Source: Deltaproteobacteria bacterium
GTDB taxonomy: Bacteria; Myxococcota_A; UBA9042; PHBI01
Length of the DNA stretch: 64,000 nucleotides
Direction: 5' to 3'
Assembly: GCA_011526585.1 (NCBI GenBank)
Contig: WYBB01000246.1
Location: 36,597-100,596 of the forward strand
Position 1 is the first letter of the stretch. Every line of letters begins with the position of its first letter. The position numbers were made by a program, and so were the translations under genes. Under the pieces are notes generated by a model that was not told the DNA's origin, searched no databases, and worked only from the letters and a program-made list of their open reading frames with translations. Shown here piece after piece: positions 33,266 to 41,569 of the stretch.

Positions 33266-35152
33266 TCAGCGCCCGAGTGACAGGGCGAGCAGGGCGTCCG
33301 AGAAGGCGTCGGGATCGGTGGCGTCCGGCGGGTGATCCGCGAGGAAGCGCGCGAGGCGATCGAGGGAAGGCGCGCCGCTCAGGCGGAGCGCGGCGGCGAC
33401 GAGGAGCGCCGGCTCGTCTTCGCGCAGCGTGCGGAGCGCGTCGGGGTCGGGCGCGGTCTCGGTGGCGCGCCAGATCCCGAGCCAGACCTCGAGCGCGAGC
33501 AGGCGATCGGCGTCGGCGCGTGACGGGTCGAGCGCAAAGGCGATGAGCGCCTCGTGGAGCGCGTAGGCGGCGCTGGGTGCCTTGCGCAGGGCCTCGAGCA
33601 GCGGGACGACGCGGCGCTCGTCGTGGAGCGCGCGCTCGGCGGCGTGTACGAGCTCGGCGGGCGGCTCCTCGGCCTCGAGCGCGGTGGCGAGCACGGTGAA
33701 GAGGCGCGCCGGCGTGTGCTCGTCGGTCTTGCGCAGGAGCGAGGCGAGGATGTTCGCGGCGGGCTCGAGCTGGGCGGCGGCGAGCAGATCGCTGGCGGCG
33801 GCCAGGCGGTTGTCCGGGTGGTGGGGATCGCTGTCGGCGGGGCCGGCCTCGGGGGGCGTGACGAGCTCGGGGGAGCGCCAGGCGTCGGCCGGTGCGCTCG
33901 CGGCGAGCCGGATCGCGGTCCAGGGATCGGGCTCGAGCCGATCGAGCAGGCGCGCCCGCTCGCGCAGGTCCGGGTCGCCCAGGCGCGCTTCGTCGGTGAG
34001 CGCGTCGCGCCGCAGCGCGTCGACCAGCGCCTTGCGATCGCCGGGTGGGAGCTCGGCGACCAGGGCGACGGCGCGCGCAAGCGCGACGAGATCGTCCTTG
34101 GCGGTGCCGATCTCGAGCCAGGACTTCGCGGCCGCATGGCGATCGCCGAGCAGCTCGAGCGCCTGCGCGTCGACCACGGCCTGCGCCGCCTCACCGCTCA
34201 CCAACGATGCCAGACGCTGGGCGAGGCCGGTCTTCAACGGCGGGGGCCGCGGTGCGTCGTGCGGTGGCAATGCACGGGTGGCGATCAGCGCGGCGCGCAC
34301 GTCGAGCACGCGCGCACGGTCTTCGGCGTCGAGCGCGCCGGCGAGCAGGACCGAACCGCGCTCCCAGTCCGCCGGGCCGCGCGCCTGTCGATCACAGGCG
34401 TGCGCCGCGTCGAGCGCCGGGTCGGGCGCGAGGAGCCAGCGTGCGACCGGGCCGAGCTCATCCCTCAAGGCCGGCCGTCGCGCCAGCGCAAGGTGCGTGT
34501 TGGCGACGCTCTCGCCCTGACGACACGGCACGAGCCAGGCGCTGCCGTGGGGTGCGCGCGGGTCGTGCGCGAGGTGCGCCAGCGCGGCGCAAGCGGCGCG
34601 ACGCGCGGCCTCGGCGCGGCGCTCCGGGCTCACGCGCTCGAGCGCGGCGTCGATCGCCAGGAGGTCCTGCGGCGACAGCGGCGCTCGCGGATCGAAGGCG
34701 CCGAGCGTGAGCATGAAGCGCTGCAGGCTCACGTCCTCGCCGCTGTCCTCCAGCGCGTCACAGAGCCGCTCGGCGCGCTCGGACTCGCTCGGCACGAGCA
34801 CGAGGAGCTCGAGCGCGGCGACCGCGCCCTCGCGATCGGTCGTCGGGTCGGGCAGGACGACGAGGGCGGACGCCAGCGCCGCGCGCTCTTCGGCGCTGCG
34901 CTTCGAGAGCGCGTGGCGCACCGTGCGCGCGGGGCCGCGCGGCAGGGTCGCCGACGCCGCCGGCACGAAGGCGCGCGCCGCGAGCGAGCGCACGAGGTGC
35001 ACGAGCTCCTGGTCGCGCGGGCTCCGCGAGAGCAGCGCTCGCGCCGCCTCGCTCAAGCGGCGGCGCACCTCGGCCTCGTCGACTTCGCCCGCCGCGAGCC
35101 GCGTCCGGAGCGCCAGCGCGCGCTCACCCAGACGCCGCCCGGGCGGGCTCAG
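33266..35152 (-). CDS. Uncharacterised helical-repeat protein, probable CTG start
   Basis: About 628 residues, Ala/Leu/Arg/Asp-rich and entirely helical in appearance. It has many repeats of the kind AARRAACAALAHLAH and LAALEAEEPPAELVHA, suggestive of HEAT- or TPR-type solenoids but with no family I recognise. No signal peptide or membrane helix. The frame has no ATG, GTG or TTG near its beginning. A CTG at 35152, overlapping the preceding TGA (CCCTGAGC), would give LSPPGRRLGERALALRTRLA; the next GTG (35068) removes 28 residues. It is the last of three coupled genes. Convergent with the copper lipoprotein, 7 bases apart. Confidence 0.65.
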   Translation of the reverse strand: MSPPGRRLGERALALRTRLAAGEVDEAEVRRRLSEAARALLSRSPRDQELVHLVRSLAARAFVPAASATLPRGPARTVRHALSKRSAEERAALASALVVLPDPTTDREGAVAALELLVLVPSESERAERLCDALEDSGEDVSLQRFMLTLGAFDPRAPLSPQDLLAIDAALERVSPERRAEAARRAACAALAHLAHDPRAPHGSAWLVPCRQGESVANTHLALARRPALRDELGPVARWLLAPDPALDAAHACDRQARGPADWERGSVLLAGALDAEDRARVLDVRAALIATRALPPHDAPRPPPLKTGLAQRLASLVSGEAAQAVVDAQALELLGDRHAAAKSWLEIGTAKDDLVALARAVALVAELPPGDRKALVDALRRDALTDEARLGDPDLRERARLLDRLEPDPWTAIRLAASAPADAWRSPELVTPPEAGPADSDPHHPDNRLAAASDLLAAAQLEPAANILASLLRKTDEHTPARLFTVLATALEAEEPPAELVHAAERALHDERRVVPLLEALRKAPSAAYALHEALIAFALDPSRADADRLLALEVWLGIWRATETAPDPDALRTLREDEPALLVAAALRLSGAPSLDRLARFLADHPPDATDPDAFSDALLALSLGR

Positions 35153-35661
35153 GGTTTTTTTGCCAGGTTCTCGATCTTGTAGCGCTTTCCGGCGATGCCG
35201 AGCTGCGCCGGCAGCGGGCCGGCGCAAACGCCGAGCGGCACCGAGACGCGCACGAAGTCGGCGCCGCGAAGGCCGAAGCCGATCTCCTCCTGGCCGATCC
35301 CCAGCGCGTCGGCCAGCGCCAGCGCGACCTCCCCGGGTCGCGGCGCCTCACCGCCGCCTTCGATCGACAGGAGCAGCTCGGCGCGGCCCTCCTCCGGCAG
35401 GTCGTCGGGGCGGCGCAGCAGGAAGAGCGCCGGCCGCCCGGCCTCCTCGCTCGGCAGGAGCCGCGGCGTGCCCAGCCGCGCCGCGCGCCCGAGCGCGATC
35501 TCGACGGCCGCGACGCCGTGGCGCAGCGGCTCGACGAGCCCGATCTCCTCGGCGGGGATCCCCGCGCCGCGCGCCAGCGCCGCCATCACGCGCCCGGGCG
35601 TGAGGAGGCCGGGCGAGCCGCCGCCGACCTCGATCTCGAAGCGTTCGAAGCCCGCGTTCAT
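35149..35661 (-). CDS. Small protein with two DbpA-like RNA-binding folds (putative)
   Basis: 170 residues. There are two similar segments: PGRVMAALARGAGIPAEEIG, followed by LVEPLRHGVAAVEI, and PGEVALALADALGIGQEEIG, followed by FGLRGADFVRVSV. This pattern resembles the DbpA C-terminal RNA-binding fold (helix, EEIG turn, strand), here in duplicate without a helicase. The assignment is tentative. The ATG overlaps the stop of the upstream gene (ATGA) and its own stop overlaps the downstream CTG, so it is coupled on both sides. It ends with a lysine tail on an A7 run (35155-35161 region), a possible slippage site. Confidence 0.5.
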   Translation of the reverse strand: MNAGFERFEIEVGGGSPGLLTPGRVMAALARGAGIPAEEIGLVEPLRHGVAAVEIALGRAARLGTPRLLPSEEAGRPALFLLRRPDDLPEEGRAELLLSIEGGGEAPRPGEVALALADALGIGQEEIGFGLRGADFVRVSVPLGVCAGPLPAQLGIAGKRYKIENLAKKP

Positions 35662-38039
35662 CCGGTCGCCTCCGCGCTCTCGCTCGCGCCCGCGTTGTCA
35701 GACGCGCCCGCGCTCTCGGTCCCGCCCTCGCTCGCGCCCGGGCCCTCGCTCGTCGCCAGCGCGATCTTGCCGACGACCTTGTACTGGCCGGGGCCTCCGC
35801 GCTCGACCGCGCCGACGAAGCGCTTGCCGCGCCCGCCGACGTGCGCCGCCTCGAGCCCGTCGGGGAGCTGGTCGATCTCGATCGCGGGCCGCACGCGGAA
35901 CTCCTTGCCGCCGGCGTCGAAGAGGCGCGCGACCAGGCGCTTCTTCTTCGCGTCCCACGACACCTTGAGCGGCAGCGGCTGAGCCGTGCCGATCCCGAAG
36001 CCGTCGTCCTCGGCCTTCTGCCGGCTCGCCAGCGCGTCGGCGTCGAGGCCGAGCTTCACGAGGCGCTGGTCGGCGATCCAGTAGATGCGCAGGTTGTCCT
36101 TGTCCCGCTCTTGCGCGGCATCCTGACCCCGCACCGGCGCCTCGAGCGTGTCGCCCTTGTGCAGGTCGCTCGGCGCGATCCCGTCGGGCAGGTCCTCGCT
36201 CCGCACCATCACGCGCAGGTGCCTGTGCTCGTAGAACTCCGGCGCCGGCTTGTCGGCGATCTCCGCCAGCACGTAGGCCGGCGCGGTGAAGACCACCTTG
36301 AGCGTCTGGGCCTTGGCGGTGCCGATGCCGAGCTGCTCCTCGAAGGCGAGCATCGCGCTCATGCGCGCGTCGCGGTAGCGCGGGTCGGCCTTGATCTTCG
36401 CCTTGAGCTGCTGGGCCTCGGCCGCGATCGGGCCGCGCTCGGAGGTGAGACCCCGCAGCGCGTCGTCGGCCTCGTCGAGGTTCTGCCCCTTGTGCACCAG
36501 CGCGCGCGCGAGCGCCAGGCGCGCCTCGGGCGGCGCCGACTTCTCGTGGATGGCGCGCCGCGCGATCTCGAAGAGCGCGTCCTCGTCCTTGGCCTCGTCG
36601 GCCAGCGCCAGCGCCTTCTTCCACACGAAGTCGCGCTGCTTGAGCTCGCGAGCGACCGTCAGCTTGTGGCGCGCGAAGGCCAGCGCCTTGTCGAGCCCGA
36701 AGACCTCGCGCAGGAGCCCGAGCAGCGCGTCGACGTCGTCGGCCGAGAGGCGCCCGAGCGCTTGCATCGGCACCGCCTGCGCGACGAGGTCGAGCGTCGT
36801 CGAGGGAAACGGTGAGGGCAGCCCGCGGCGCACGTTCTTGAGGAGCCGCTCGAAGAGCGTCTTGGCCGCCTGCTGGTCTCGAGGATCCTTCTCGAGGTTC
36901 TTCTCCTGCAGCGTCAGGAGCGCCGCCTCGTCGCCGAGCGCCTCGAAGAGGAGCGCCTTGAGCTCGGCCCACGCGCCCTCGTCGCCGCTGGCCATGCTCG
37001 GCTGCACCACGCGCTGGATTTGACGCGCGGTCTCCTGATCGAGCGCGTGTGCGCGCGCGAGGCTCTTGACCAGCTTGAGCGCCCGCCGCGGATCGATGCC
37101 GCGCTCCCTGGCCTCGAGCTCGAGCAGGCTCAGGGTGTCGCGCGCGAGCTCGGCCGCCGGCGTGTCCTTGGCGCGCAGCTGCACGAGCGTCGCCGTCACC
37201 TCGCGCTGCGCGTCGCTCGGCCCGAAGCGCGCCTCGTGATCGCTCAAGAGCGCGCGCGCCATCGACAGCGCCTCCTGCCGCGCCACGCCGTCCGCGGCCC
37301 GCGCCGCGAGCAGCACGAGCCGGATCCGATCGAGCGCGAGCTCCGGGTGCTCGGGCAGGCGCTTGCCCAGCCGCTCGACCGCCTCGCGCACGGCGCCGGC
37401 CAGCGCGGCCGCCGCCTTCTGCATCGCCTGCACGCGCTCGGCCTCGGCCTCTTCGCTCTTCTCGCTCCTGGCCTTATCGTCCTTGTCGCCGCGCTCGGCC
37501 TCGGCGCCCTCGGCGCCCCGACCCCTGCCGCGCCGTCGCGGGCGTTCGCTCCGCTTCGCGCGCCCGCCCGCCTCGACCACGGCGCGCGTCGCCGCGGCGG
37601 CGAGCCGGGGGCCCGCGCCCGGGCGCGAGAGCGCCTTGATCACCGCGCCGATGTCCTCGCTCAGGCGCAGGTCGTCGCGATCGGCGAGCGTCGCCGCCGT
37701 CCCGAGCGCGAGCGCCAGCGCGCATGCGAGGTCGTCGGGATCGGTCGTGAGCGCCTCGAGCAGGCGTCGCCGCACGCCGAGGTAGAGCTCGGCCCCGGCC
37801 TCGAAGAGCGGCCCGCGCTCCGCGTCCGCGTCGGCGGCCGCCAGCGCCTCGGCGACGAGCACGCCGAGGTTGTGATCGGCCCAGCCGAGCTGCAGCGGGT
37901 CGGGGGTGCGCGTATTGACAGCCTGGTCAAAAAGCTGGCGCGTCGCGTCGGCGATGCGGCTCAGGCGGTCTGCGTGGGCGCCGGCGGGCAGCGCGTGCGC
38001 GAAGCGTTCGACGGCTTCGCGGGCGGCGAGGATGTGCAT
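35658..38039 (-). CDS. Large cytosolic helical protein with DbpA/GreA-like C-terminal part, unknown function
   Basis: 793 residues, ATG 38039 (MHILAAREAVERFAHALPAG). Residues 1-160 are helical, and a basic/acidic linker follows (RRRGRGRGAEGAEAERGDKD). About 195-545 is another helical array with TPR-like character (LALARALVHKGQNLDEADDA). The C-terminal 220 residues are beta-rich (HLRVMVRSEDLPDGIAPSDL, IYWIADQRLVKLGLDADA, GKRFVGAVERGGPGQYKVVG). The tail is a Gly/Ala/Ser/Glu repeat. No known family is certain. First gene of the three-gene unit and probably its scaffold. The linker and the neighbour's DbpA-like folds hint at RNA, which is speculative. Confidence 0.7.
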   Translation of the reverse strand: MHILAAREAVERFAHALPAGAHADRLSRIADATRQLFDQAVNTRTPDPLQLGWADHNLGVLVAEALAAADADAERGPLFEAGAELYLGVRRRLLEALTTDPDDLACALALALGTAATLADRDDLRLSEDIGAVIKALSRPGAGPRLAAAATRAVVEAGGRAKRSERPRRRGRGRGAEGAEAERGDKDDKARSEKSEEAEAERVQAMQKAAAALAGAVREAVERLGKRLPEHPELALDRIRLVLLAARAADGVARQEALSMARALLSDHEARFGPSDAQREVTATLVQLRAKDTPAAELARDTLSLLELEARERGIDPRRALKLVKSLARAHALDQETARQIQRVVQPSMASGDEGAWAELKALLFEALGDEAALLTLQEKNLEKDPRDQQAAKTLFERLLKNVRRGLPSPFPSTTLDLVAQAVPMQALGRLSADDVDALLGLLREVFGLDKALAFARHKLTVARELKQRDFVWKKALALADEAKDEDALFEIARRAIHEKSAPPEARLALARALVHKGQNLDEADDALRGLTSERGPIAAEAQQLKAKIKADPRYRDARMSAMLAFEEQLGIGTAKAQTLKVVFTAPAYVLAEIADKPAPEFYEHRHLRVMVRSEDLPDGIAPSDLHKGDTLEAPVRGQDAAQERDKDNLRIYWIADQRLVKLGLDADALASRQKAEDDGFGIGTAQPLPLKVSWDAKKKRLVARLFDAGGKEFRVRPAIEIDQLPDGLEAAHVGGRGKRFVGAVERGGPGQYKVVGKIALATSEGPGASEGGTESAGASDNAGASESAEATG

Positions 38040-38193
38040 GGCTGATCTCCCTGGGCCGCGCGTTGTGGCCATGGCCGGGCACACGGCCGGGGCCTTATAG
38101 GAAGCCGCGAAGCCCGCGTCAACCGCGCGATCGGGCGGCGTGGCGTCGCCGATCGGCTTGCGGCGGGCCGGGCTTGCCCGGTATGCCGCCGGC

Positions 38194-38886
38194 ATGAACG
38201 GCGCGATCATCCTCTGGGACATCGACGGCACCATCCTGCGCGGCGGCGGGATCGGCCAGCGCACGCTCGAAAAGGCCTTCCGCGAGGCGCTCGGCGACGG
38301 CCATGCCGCGCGGGTCGATCTCGGGCCGGTGCCGTTTCACGGCAACACCGATCCGGCGATCATCGCCGCCGGGCTCGAGCTCTTCGGCGCGCCGGTGAGC
38401 GAGGCCATGGTCGCGGCGATCGCCGAGCGCTACCTCGCGATCCTCGGCGCCGAGGTCGCGCGCGAAAACCCCTTCGTCCGCCTGCCCGGCGTGCTCGAGC
38501 TCGCCGAGCGCCTCGCCGCGCTCGACTTCCACCAGGGCCTCGGCACGGGCAACCTCGAGGCCGCGGCCTGGCTCAAGGTCGAGGCGGTCGGCATGCGCCA
38601 GCGCTTCGCCTTCGGGGGCTTCGGCTCCGACGCCGCCGATCGCGCCGAGCTCCTGCGCATCGGTCGCGACCGCGGCGCGCGGCAGCTCGGCCTCGTCCCC
38701 GAGCGCTGCCGCGTCGTCGTCATCGGCGACACGCTGAAGGACATCGCCGCCGCGCGCGCCATCGGCGCCGAGGTCGTCGCCGTCGCCACCGGCGGCGAGA
38801 GCCACGCGGCGCTGGCCGACGCGCGCCCCGACCACCTGTTCGAGAGCTTCGAGGATGTCGAAGAGGTGATCGCCGCGATCACCTGA
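38194..38886 (+). CDS. HAD-superfamily hydrolase
   Basis: 230 residues, ATG 38194. It has motif I LWDIDGTILRGG (nucleophile and general acid Asp), motif II GLGTGNLEAAAW, a lysine in AAAWLKVEAVG, and motif IV VVVIGDTLKDIAAARAIGAE. The helical cap is inserted after motif I. This is the phosphoglycolate phosphatase-like (Gph) type of small-molecule phosphatase, though the substrate is not set by the motifs. Monocistronic; 154 bases divergent from the preceding gene with no clear promoter boxes recognised. Confidence 0.85.
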   Translation: MNGAIILWDIDGTILRGGGIGQRTLEKAFREALGDGHAARVDLGPVPFHGNTDPAIIAAGLELFGAPVSEAMVAAIAERYLAILGAEVARENPFVRLPGVLELAERLAALDFHQGLGTGNLEAAAWLKVEAVGMRQRFAFGGFGSDAADRAELLRIGRDRGARQLGLVPERCRVVVIGDTLKDIAAARAIGAEVVAVATGGESHAALADARPDHLFESFEDVEEVIAAIT

Positions 38887-38898
38887 GCCTTCGCTCGT

Positions 38899-39564
38899 TC
38901 AGGCCGTCTCGGCGCCGTACCAGGTCCGCGCGACGAGGTGATGGCGATAGAGGTGCGCCTGCTGACAGCGGCTGCACACGGTATGCGCGAGCGTGAGGTC
39001 GCCGCCGGCGTAGCCCGCGAGGCAGCTCTCGCAGAAGAGATCGGGGTAGTCGCCGTCGAGCCCGTAGACGACGACGGCGTCGACGCGCTCGTCCATCATG
39101 ACGTGCGCGCATGCGAGCGCCGGGATCCCGTGGCCGTGCACCTCGCAGCGCACGAAGTCGGCGACCTCGTCAGGCGCCAGACCGTACTCGACCATGCAGC
39201 GCGCGTTGATGCGCGCGATCGCCTGGCGCCTCAGCGGGATCGGCTCGCTCAGCGCCATCAGCGCCGGGTCGCGCGTCTGCACGATCGTGCGCTCGCCCCG
39301 GCCGGGCTCGGAGAGCTCGACCCGCGCGCCGCGCGTGCCCGGAAAGCCGGGCCAGTCCGCGACGAGGCGCCGATCCTCGTCGACCCAGACGACGAAGCTC
39401 CAGGTGGCGCCGGGCGCGCCGAGCGGCAGGCGCCCGATCACGCGCGTCGCCCCGCCGCCGACCGGCTCGGGCATCGCCCAGGTCGGCTCGAAGCGGTCGG
39501 GCGGAAAGCTCGCGCGGCAGTCATCGCACGCGCACGCAAGGCGGTGCTTGTGGACCTTAATCAT
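38899..39564 (-). CDS. Uncharacterised protein with Cys pairs (putative zinc-binding)
   Basis: 221 residues, no signal peptide. N-terminal CACDDC and a C-terminal pair CESCLAGYAGG, then CSRCQQAHLYRHH, look like separate metal sites; the second resembles a zinc ribbon. The middle contains a beta-rich stretch (ATWSFVVWVDEDRRLVADWP) and EVHGHGIPALACAHVMMDER. No family recognised. ATG 39564 lacks a Shine-Dalgarno sequence, so the start is uncertain. It is separated from the UPF0301 gene by the large palindrome at 39589-39712. Confidence 0.6.
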   Translation of the reverse strand: MIKVHKHRLACACDDCRASFPPDRFEPTWAMPEPVGGGATRVIGRLPLGAPGATWSFVVWVDEDRRLVADWPGFPGTRGARVELSEPGRGERTIVQTRDPALMALSEPIPLRRQAIARINARCMVEYGLAPDEVADFVRCEVHGHGIPALACAHVMMDERVDAVVVYGLDGDYPDLFCESCLAGYAGGDLTLAHTVCSRCQQAHLYRHHLVARTWYGAETA

Positions 39565-39588
39565 AATCTCAGTGGTTGTAGCTCAATC

Positions 39589-39712
39589 GAGTTCGCGAGC
39601 GAAACGCGCGCGGCCCAGGAACGAGCGAAGGGAGCGACGAGGCGACCTCGAGGTCGCCGCAGGAGCGACCGAGCGAAGTGACGCCGGCCCCGCGCGTTGC
39701 AGCCGCGAACTC
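39589..39712. repeat. Nested palindromic element between two minus-strand genes
   Basis: The outer arms GAGTTCGCG (39589-39597) and CGCGAACTC (39704-39712) are perfect complements. Inside, ACGCGCG (39604-39610) pairs with CGCGCGT (39691-39697). The centre is a perfect 18-base palindrome, GGCGACCTCGAGGTCGCC (39641-39658). Between arms the sequence GAGCGA recurs several times. CTCAGTGG also occurs as a direct repeat just outside (39569 and about 39710). It could be a strong terminator for the UPF0301 gene, whose stop lies in the right arm, or a mobile REP/MITE-like element. Confidence 0.55.
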
Positions 39713-40262
39713 AGTGGATGTGCGAGGAGCCCTCGACGAGGTGAGCCGGATGCACGCCGACGCTCTCGAGCGCGCGCTGCCAGATCGCCGAGCGCGGCGT
39801 GTCGAAGACCAGCGTCGCGTCGAGCGGCGCGTCGAGCCACGAGCCCTGCTGGACCTCGCGGTCGAGCTGCCCGGGTCCCCACCCGGCATAGCCGAGCAGG
39901 AGCCGGTAGGGGCCGTCCGGGTCGCGCGCATAGGCGACCAGCCCGTCGCGCGACGCGGTGAGGCCGAGGCCCTCGTCGATCACCTGCGTGCCCTCGAAGC
40001 GCTTGTCGGTCGGGTGCAGGAGCCAGCCGCGCTGCCGCTCGACCGGCCCACCGCAGAGCGCCTTCTGCGTCGAGTCACCGCGCCAGGGGATCTTCGCCTC
40101 CTCGCAGATCGCCTGCACCGGCAGGTCGAGCGGGTGGTTGATCACCAACCCGAAGGCGCCCTCGCGCGTGTGTGCGCAGAGCAGGACGACCGAACGGAAG
40201 AAGTTCGGGTCCGCCAGGCTCGGCATCGCGATGAGCAGTCCGGGGGCGAGCGAGAAACCCAT
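39711..40262 (-). CDS. UPF0301 (YqgE/AlgH) family protein
   Basis: 183 residues, the normal size. It has the conserved start SLAPGLLIAMPSLADPNFFR, VVLLCAHTREGAFGLVINHP, CGGPVERQRGWLLHP and LLLGYAGWGPGQLDREVQQG, then WLDAPLDATLVFDT. Family members are soluble and widespread; AlgH affects alginate regulation in Pseudomonas, but a general mechanism is not settled. Stands alone, with the palindromic element at its 3' end. Gap of 66 bases from the dehydrogenase. Confidence 0.95.
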   Translation of the reverse strand: MGFSLAPGLLIAMPSLADPNFFRSVVLLCAHTREGAFGLVINHPLDLPVQAICEEAKIPWRGDSTQKALCGGPVERQRGWLLHPTDKRFEGTQVIDEGLGLTASRDGLVAYARDPDGPYRLLLGYAGWGPGQLDREVQQGSWLDAPLDATLVFDTPRSAIWQRALESVGVHPAHLVEGSSHIH

Positions 40263-40328
40263 GCCCGCATGATGCCGCCGACCCGCTGCGCCGGCAAGCT
40301 CGGCGCATCGACGGCAGCATGCGCGCGG

Positions 40329-41486
40329 CTATCCTTGCACTTCGAGGCCGAGCACACCGCCGAGGCGCTCGAGCTCGTCGCGCAGATCGGGCGAGGGCGG
40401 GGCGGTGAGCCCGATGCGCAGGAGCATCGCCGCGCCACCGTCGAAGGCGTGGCTCTCGAGGTGGGTGATCACCGCGCCGGCGTCCTTGAGCGCCTCGAAG
40501 ACCGAGGTCAGGAGCTCCGGGCCGGGGTGGTGGCGGATGAGCAGGGTCGTCGCCGCGTGGCCCACGTCGAGGTTGGTCGCACCGGGCATGACGCGTTGCG
40601 TCAGGAAGCGCTCGAGCGCGGTGACGACGCGGTGGTTGATCGCGTCCTCGACCTGGCGCGTGCGCGGACCGCTGCGGTGGGTGACGCAGAGGCCGGGGAA
40701 GGCGTCGGCCGGGAACGGCACGTCGTCGTCGAAGTCGTTGGCGTCGTAGACGTCCATCGCGAGCCGGAGTGTGCCGGCCTCGAGGCGCGCCTTGGCGGCC
40801 GCGAAGTCGACGAGCTCGCGCGCGCTCATGACGAGGAGGGTCGCGCCGTCGGTGAGCCGCGCGATGCGCTCGGCCGTGGCGCTGGCGTCGGTGCCGTCGT
40901 CGGGGTGGAGCGAGAGCACGTCGGCCTTGGCAAAGAGGGTCTCGGCGGAGTCGCACCAGTGCACGCCGGCCTCGGCGGCGAGCGTCGAGGTGAGCCCCTT
41001 GGCGTGCACCATCACGCGCATGCCGAAGCCCTGCGCGATCCGGCCCAGCGCGCGCGCGAGCGCGTCCCAGCCGAGGAGGCCGAGGGTGCGCCCATGCAGG
41101 CCCTGACCCTCGACCTTCGAGCGCAGGGCGGCCGTGCCGAGGTGGAGGCCGCGGTCGAGCGCGAGCACGAGGCCGAAGGCGAGCTCGGCGCGGGCGCTGA
41201 CGTCGGCGTCGCCGCAATCGGCGACGATGATGCCGCGCTCGGAGGCGGCCTGCACGTCGATGGTGTCGACCCCGACGCCGGCGCGCAAGATGGCGCGGAG
41301 CCGCGTGGCGGACTCGATGGTGCGGCGCGTGACGCGCGTGCGACCGACGATGAGCACGTCGACGTCCTTGACCTTGTCGGCGAGGAGGTGCGGCTCGATC
41401 GCCGGGTCATACGTGAGCATGAGCCCGAGCCCTTCCAGCCCGGCCCTGGTTTCTTCCGCCATCGGATCGGCGACCAAGACGCGCAT
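40329..41486 (-). CDS. Degenerate D-2-hydroxyacid dehydrogenase with ACT-like tail
   Basis: 385 residues. The N-terminal domain (MRVLVADPMAEETRAGLEGL, VGRTRVTRRTIESATRL) and RAGVGVDTID correspond to phosphoglycerate dehydrogenase-type enzymes. The Rossmann glycines are changed: TLGLLGWDALARALGRIAQ instead of GxGxxG. The catalytic Arg is kept in MSARELVD, the His site reads THRSGPRT, and the Glu site lies in a DVYDANDFDDD segment. The C-terminal 75 residues resemble an ACT domain. NAD-dependent oxidation is therefore doubtful; it may be a regulatory or altered-cofactor relative. Not part of an evident serine pathway cluster. Confidence 0.75.
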   Translation of the reverse strand: MRVLVADPMAEETRAGLEGLGLMLTYDPAIEPHLLADKVKDVDVLIVGRTRVTRRTIESATRLRAILRAGVGVDTIDVQAASERGIIVADCGDADVSARAELAFGLVLALDRGLHLGTAALRSKVEGQGLHGRTLGLLGWDALARALGRIAQGFGMRVMVHAKGLTSTLAAEAGVHWCDSAETLFAKADVLSLHPDDGTDASATAERIARLTDGATLLVMSARELVDFAAAKARLEAGTLRLAMDVYDANDFDDDVPFPADAFPGLCVTHRSGPRTRQVEDAINHRVVTALERFLTQRVMPGATNLDVGHAATTLLIRHHPGPELLTSVFEALKDAGAVITHLESHAFDGGAAMLLRIGLTAPPSPDLRDELERLGGVLGLEVQG

Positions 41487-41532
41487 CGGTGTCCTCCTGA
41501 ATCGAGGTGTACGTTAGCGCACGGTTCGGCGC

Positions 41533-41554
41533 TTGGCGAGCACCCCCACGCCAA
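41533..41554 (-). terminator. Possible hairpin downstream of the GH1 gene
   Basis: TTGGCG (41533-41538) and CGCCAA (41549-41554) are perfect complements around a 10-base loop, 16 bases after the GH1 stop on the minus strand. No T-run follows, so intrinsic termination is only possible, not clear. Confidence 0.3.
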
Positions 41555-41569
41555 ACGGACGACGCGGGA

